Assembly: GCA_002362595.1 (NCBI GenBank)
Contig: DEUO01000099.1
Span: forward strand, 9,322-18,714
DNA: 9,393 bases
From: Caryophanales bacterium UBA3260
GTDB taxonomy: Bacteria > Bacillota_I > Bacilli_A > RF39 > UBA660
Direction of reading: 5' to 3'
This document shows, in pieces, positions 6,597-9,393 of this stretch. Each line of letters starts with the position of its first letter. Positions within the stretch are counted from its first letter, which is position 1. The notes below the pieces were generated by a model. That model made no database searches, was not told the DNA's origin, and saw only the letters and a program-made list of their open reading frames with translations. Both the position numbers and the translations under genes were made by a program.

Positions 6597-6618
6597 AAAA
6601 AGCTCATTATGAATGAGC
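6597..6618 (-). terminator. Terminator of the HAD-DUF308 operon, overlapping the stop codon
   Basis: GCTCATT (6618-6612), loop CAT and AATGAGC (6608-6602) form a perfect 7-bp stem on the - strand, followed by TTTTT. The last codons and the TAA (6607-6609) of the membrane protein gene are inside the hairpin. Confidence 0.87.
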
Positions 6619-7131
6619 TATTAATGTCTTTACAATTGGATCAAATATTTCTAACATACCATGTATTAACATAAAAAATCCTAAAACAATAATTTGTACT
6701 TCAGAACTATAAGATAAATTAATACTAGTAAGAAGACCTGCTAACACAAAAAATACCAAATTAAATACTCTAAGTTTCCACATTCTATCTCTTCTATCAT
6801 GATAATAATCCATCTTCTTTAATTTAGCTAATGCCATTAAAGTAATCCATGTCATTAATTCTAAAGCTAAAAAGCGTGGTGTACTTTCTTTAATAAATAT
6901 TGTAGCTAATAATACTATTAATGATGCTATAGCACTATATAAACCTTCATAATCTTTACTATCAATTGTAAGTATAAATTGAATTGCATTAAGAATTGTA
7001 TAAAATCCAAAAACAATAATACTTAAATAATTTATATTAGTAACTTTAAATAAAGGCAATACAAGTAATAAAATGCCTATTAATATCAAACATAATGCAA
7101 TAGAAATGTCTACTATCTGTTTTCTTTTCAT
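6607..7131 (-). CDS. DUF308/HdeD-like six-helix membrane protein
   Basis: A 174-aa hydrophobic protein with six likely membrane helices (about residues 8-28, 34-55, 64-81, 86-104, 121-138, 144-163) and a short basic cytoplasmic loop (KLKKMDYYHDRRDR, 104-117). The first two helices, with GILLLVLPL and IIVFGFYTILNAI, look like the repeated unit of DUF308/HdeD proteins, which in enteric bacteria are linked to acid resistance; in Firmicutes no role is established. The ATG directly follows the TAA of the HAD gene (TAAATG) with AGAGG 8 bases upstream, so the two are co-transcribed and probably co-translated. It ends in a hairpin terminator. The family assignment is by pattern only and is moderately sure. 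Confidence 0.75.
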   Translation of the reverse strand: MKRKQIVDISIALCLILIGILLLVLPLFKVTNINYLSIIVFGFYTILNAIQFILTIDSKDYEGLYSAIASLIVLLATIFIKESTPRFLALELMTWITLMALAKLKKMDYYHDRRDRMWKLRVFNLVFFVLAGLLTSINLSYSSEVQIIVLGFFMLIHGMLEIFDPIVKTLIAHS

Positions 7132-7968
7132 TTAATTAGCCTCTTTTTCTTCTAAACATAACTTTTCTAATATTTTAGCTACTCCATCTTCTTCTGAACT
7201 ATCCGTAACACATGTAGCTACTTCTTTAAGTAATGAAACTGCATTACCTACAGCAACAGAAAGACCAACAACATCACACATCGATACATCGTCATAGCCA
7301 TTTCCAATAGCAATTGCCTCACTACTATCTATATTAAAATAATCGAGCAATTCAACAATACCACTACCTTTAGAAGTATTAGATAATACAATATCATGAT
7401 AATATTCTTTCCCTTTAGCTCTTCTTTGTTCTACTAAATTAATTGATGAATGAATAATATTTAAATCAGGGAATTTTTCTTTAAACAAGTTTGGAATAAC
7501 AAGCATTCTATCATAATTAGTACTTAAAATAACTATTTGATTAATATCTTCCTCACCAACTAATTTATCTATATCATCTATATAAATTGCAGCTTCATCA
7601 TTATAAGAATAATTAGTAGTATTAACATATCTTTTTTCAAAACTATTCATTACCATTGTCATATCATGTAACTTACAATATTCATATATCTTCTTAATAT
7701 CTTTTTTACTTATACTTTTGGCTAGTACTTTTTCTTTCGTTTCATAATTATATATTTCTGATCCATTAGAACCAATTACATATTCTGACAAACCAGCTTC
7801 CCTACTTTTATTTATTGCATACGAAACACTTCTGCCTGTATTTAAAACTAATTTTATACCTTTTTCTTTTAATTTCTTCATTACTTCTTTAGTATATAAA
7901 CTTACTTTTTTATTAGTAGGATTTAATGTATCATCTATATCTATAAATACAATTTTATATCTATTCAT
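7132..7968 (-). CDS. Cof-type HAD-IIB hydrolase (sugar-phosphate phosphatase-like)
   Basis: A 278-aa cytoplasmic HAD phosphatase. Motif I DIDDT has Asp10 as nucleophile and Asp12 as acid/base; motif II is LNTGRS (Thr44); a C2-type cap (about residues 80-190) is inserted; motif III is Lys200 in SNTSKGSG; motif IV is IGNGYDDVSM (222-230). In Cof enzymes motif IV normally reads GDGxND; here the Asp and Asn positions are exchanged, leaving Asp226 and Asp227 as possible Mg ligands. Substrates of this group are typically sugar phosphates, nucleotides or FMN and cannot be predicted here. The longest frame begins at 7986, but AGGTG sits 5 bases before the ATG at 7968, and a likely -10 box at 7992-7997 would start transcription at about 7985. 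It is followed without a gap by the DUF308-like gene. Confidence 0.9.
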   Translation of the reverse strand: MNRYKIVFIDIDDTLNPTNKKVSLYTKEVMKKLKEKGIKLVLNTGRSVSYAINKSREAGLSEYVIGSNGSEIYNYETKEKVLAKSISKKDIKKIYEYCKLHDMTMVMNSFEKRYVNTTNYSYNDEAAIYIDDIDKLVGEEDINQIVILSTNYDRMLVIPNLFKEKFPDLNIIHSSINLVEQRRAKGKEYYHDIVLSNTSKGSGIVELLDYFNIDSSEAIAIGNGYDDVSMCDVVGLSVAVGNAVSLLKEVATCVTDSSEEDGVAKILEKLCLEEKEAN

Positions 7969-7991
7969 CATATCACCTGTACTCATCTTCT

Positions 7992-8000
7992 ATTATCACA
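7992..8000 (-). promoter_or_regulatory. Possible extended -10 promoter of the HAD-DUF308 operon
   Basis: TGTGATAAT on the - strand (8000-7992) fits an extended -10 with one mismatch in the hexamer; no -35 box is evident. The predicted start near 7985 and ATG at 7968 leave a ~17-base leader. An 11-base palindrome ATACTTAGTAT at 8024-8034 lies just upstream. Confidence 0.42.
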
Positions 8001-8050
8001 TAAAGTGTAAAAAAGCGTATATAATACTTAGTATATTTACTTGAAGTTTA

Positions 8051-8090
8051 CAAAAAAAAAAGACTTAGAACCTAAATCTTTTTTTTACTT
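8051..8090 (-). terminator. Terminator of the YfhO-family gene (A/T symmetric, possibly bidirectional)
   Basis: GATTTAG (8078-8072), loop GTT and CTAAGTC (8068-8062) form a 7-bp stem with one G-T pair on the - strand, flanked by an A-run before and ten T after. The TAG stop of the YfhO-family gene (8072-8074) is in the stem. Confidence 0.87.
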
Positions 8091-9393
8091 TCTAAAAAAC
8101 ATATTACTACAAATGCTATTATTCCTACCAAAGACATTTTTAAAGCTATATTCTTTAAAGGAGCTTCATAAGTAATTTCTATACCATGACTACCTTTACT
8201 TATTGGAAAACCAATAAATCCATCATTTACTTTTGTGTAATCTTTTACTACTCCATCTACTTTAACTTTAAAACCATTATCATAAGGAATAGATGCCATA
8301 AAGAATCCATCATTAGTTACATTAATACTTCCAGCTATTACATCACCTTTAGTCTTTTCCTTATCTACAATAAGTTTATCTACTTTACTAGAAATATTTT
8401 CAATATCTGAATAATCTAAAACAGATACTTCAAAATCACTCAAATTATATTCACCTTTTGTAAATTTGAATACTAACTTTTCTTGATTCTCAGAAGCTAA
8501 AACATAATCAAATACTTTATTTCCGTTATAGTATTTCCAAGAAGAAGCAGTTAACTTATTCTTAACATTATTTATTGTAATAGACATATCTCTATTATAA
8601 CTTCCTTTATTCATTTTAAAACGTATTAATAATATTTTATTTCTATATATCTCTGGTAATTCATAAGTAATAGATAAATCATCTTTAACATAAACATTTA
8701 AAGATCCATCTTTATCTTTTGTAACATTCTCATTATCCAATACATCTAAGAAATCCCATTTAACAGATTTCATAGTTTCTTTAAAACTATTACTTGATTC
8801 TCCATCAATTATTATATTCTTTAATAAAGCTTCTTGTTTTACATGATCACTTAAATTATAAAAATCATCATAACTCATAACTTCTGAACTAGCAAAAGCA
8901 TATGGTAATACGTTTTCATTCTTATAAACATTAAGACCATTATTTTGGGTTACAAGTTCATATCCTATCAACTTTTCATAATTATTAATCAAATACTTAT
9001 TACTCATTAACATTAAAGATAATATGTTAATATTACTTACTGTTAAAGCTCTATTACGTGATGGAATATTATTAGCAAGTGTATCAAAATATAATTTATT
9101 AAACGTTTGATTAGATACTGAAGAATATATAGTATTTTGATAATAATTTATATTACCAAATATTGCATTAGGGAACTCAGTTCTACTAACATCTGAACTT
9201 ATTCTATATAAATCATCATCTTGTTCCGTAATTAAATTAACATAATTAGTTAAATTCTTTTCATTTTCATTATAAGTATGTTTAAGTGTTAAACCATCTG
9301 ACTTATTATATGCAAAGCTAAATATTATAACAAACAAACATAAAGGAACAATTAATAAATATTTCTTTTTAAATATATAATATAAAGTAATAG
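8072..9393 (-). CDS. YfhO-family membrane protein, C-terminal half (5' end outside the window)
   Basis: The frame stays open through 9393, so about 439 codons are visible of a protein usually near 850 aa; the TTG at 9337 is not a start. Visible parts: a membrane segment (KKKYLLIVPLCLFVIIFSFAY), a long extracytoplasmic region, and a last helix (IALKMSLVGIIAFVVICFLE) followed by SKKKI. The stretch with LYRISSD.., NIFG-type NINYYQNTIYSSVSNQ, the KYLI.N and GYELV blocks and VLPYAFA is typical of YfhO. In Bacillus and Listeria, YfhO-type GT-C proteins are involved in glycosylating lipoteichoic acid outside the membrane, using an undecaprenyl-linked sugar. The catalytic N-terminal loops are not in the window, so activity cannot be judged. 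It ends in a strong terminator and is a separate unit from the HAD operon. Confidence 0.88.
   Translation of the reverse strand, partial: ITLYYIFKKKYLLIVPLCLFVIIFSFAYNKSDGLTLKHTYNENEKNLTNYVNLITEQDDDLYRISSDVSRTEFPNAIFGNINYYQNTIYSSVSNQTFNKLYFDTLANNIPSRNRALTVSNINILSLMLMSNKYLINNYEKLIGYELVTQNNGLNVYKNENVLPYAFASSEVMSYDDFYNLSDHVKQEALLKNIIIDGESSNSFKETMKSVKWDFLDVLDNENVTKDKDGSLNVYVKDDLSITYELPEIYRNKILLIRFKMNKGSYNRDMSITINNVKNKLTASSWKYYNGNKVFDYVLASENQEKLVFKFTKGEYNLSDFEVSVLDYSDIENISSKVDKLIVDKEKTKGDVIAGSINVTNDGFFMASIPYDNGFKVKVDGVVKDYTKVNDGFIGFPISKGSHGIEITYEAPLKNIALKMSLVGIIAFVVICFLESKKKI

Noticed and set aside
8024..8034. 11-base palindrome ATACTTAGTAT upstream of the HAD operon
   Set aside because: Short and AT-rich, so likely by chance; recorded only as context for the promoter.
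8186..8410. + strand 74-codon frame opposite the YfhO gene
   Set aside because: Antisense shadow, low-complexity Ile/Tyr/Asn composition.
1..9393. Mobile elements, CRISPR arrays, tRNA or rRNA genes
   Set aside because: No transposase or integrase, no regularly spaced repeat array, and no tRNA- or rRNA-like sequence was seen on either strand.

Overview
This is a very AT-rich window (roughly a quarter to 30% G+C by eye) from a low-GC Gram-positive bacterium of the Firmicutes/Bacilli type. The evidence is a Bacillus-like ribosomal protein S4 without the zinc cysteines, encoded alone behind its own promoter and long leader; a YmfF/YmfH-type M16 peptidase pair; a YfhO-type envelope membrane protein; AAGGAG-type ribosome binding sites; and consensus TTGACT/TATAAT promoters. 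All four Trp codons in the accepted reading frames are TGG, so the genetic code looks standard. None of the eight visible stops is TGA. Extreme AT content, short gaps and terminators that run into stop codons suggest a compact genome, perhaps an uncultured host-associated Bacilli/Mollicutes-related lineage; that last step is inference.

Layout. Positions 1-160 hold no gene; a possible divergent promoter points off the left edge. From 163 a strong promoter, a ~155-nt structured leader and rpsD run on the + strand and end at a terminator near 985. Everything to the right is on the - strand. In order of transcription (right to left) it is: the C-terminal half of a YfhO-family membrane protein cut by the window edge, with a terminator; a two-gene operon of a Cof-type HAD phosphatase and a DUF308/HdeD-like membrane protein, with a terminator; a dNTP triphosphohydrolase (dgt family) with its own extended -10 promoter; a membrane-anchored repeat protein, probably a beta-propeller, with its own promoter and terminator; and the M16 pair, whose second gene starts on the stop codon of the first (TAATG).

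The most notable unlabelled element is between the M16 pair and rpsD. Just 23 bases past the last M16 stop codon there is a near-perfect - strand promoter (TTGACT, 17 bases, TATAAT). About 110 bases further on is an intrinsic terminator, with no credible ORF between them. This looks like a small RNA gene, with a 5'-terminal hairpin and a tandem purine-rich, Shine-Dalgarno-like repeat in the middle. I recognise no known RNA family in it.

Functionally the window is mixed housekeeping: ribosome assembly (S4), nucleotide pool control (Dgt), phosphatase, cell envelope (YfhO, DUF308, surface propeller) and an M16 heterodimer of unknown substrate. I see no mobile element, CRISPR array, tRNA or rRNA. 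Except for the M16 pair and the HAD-DUF308 pair, the genes appear to be separate transcription units rather than one pathway.
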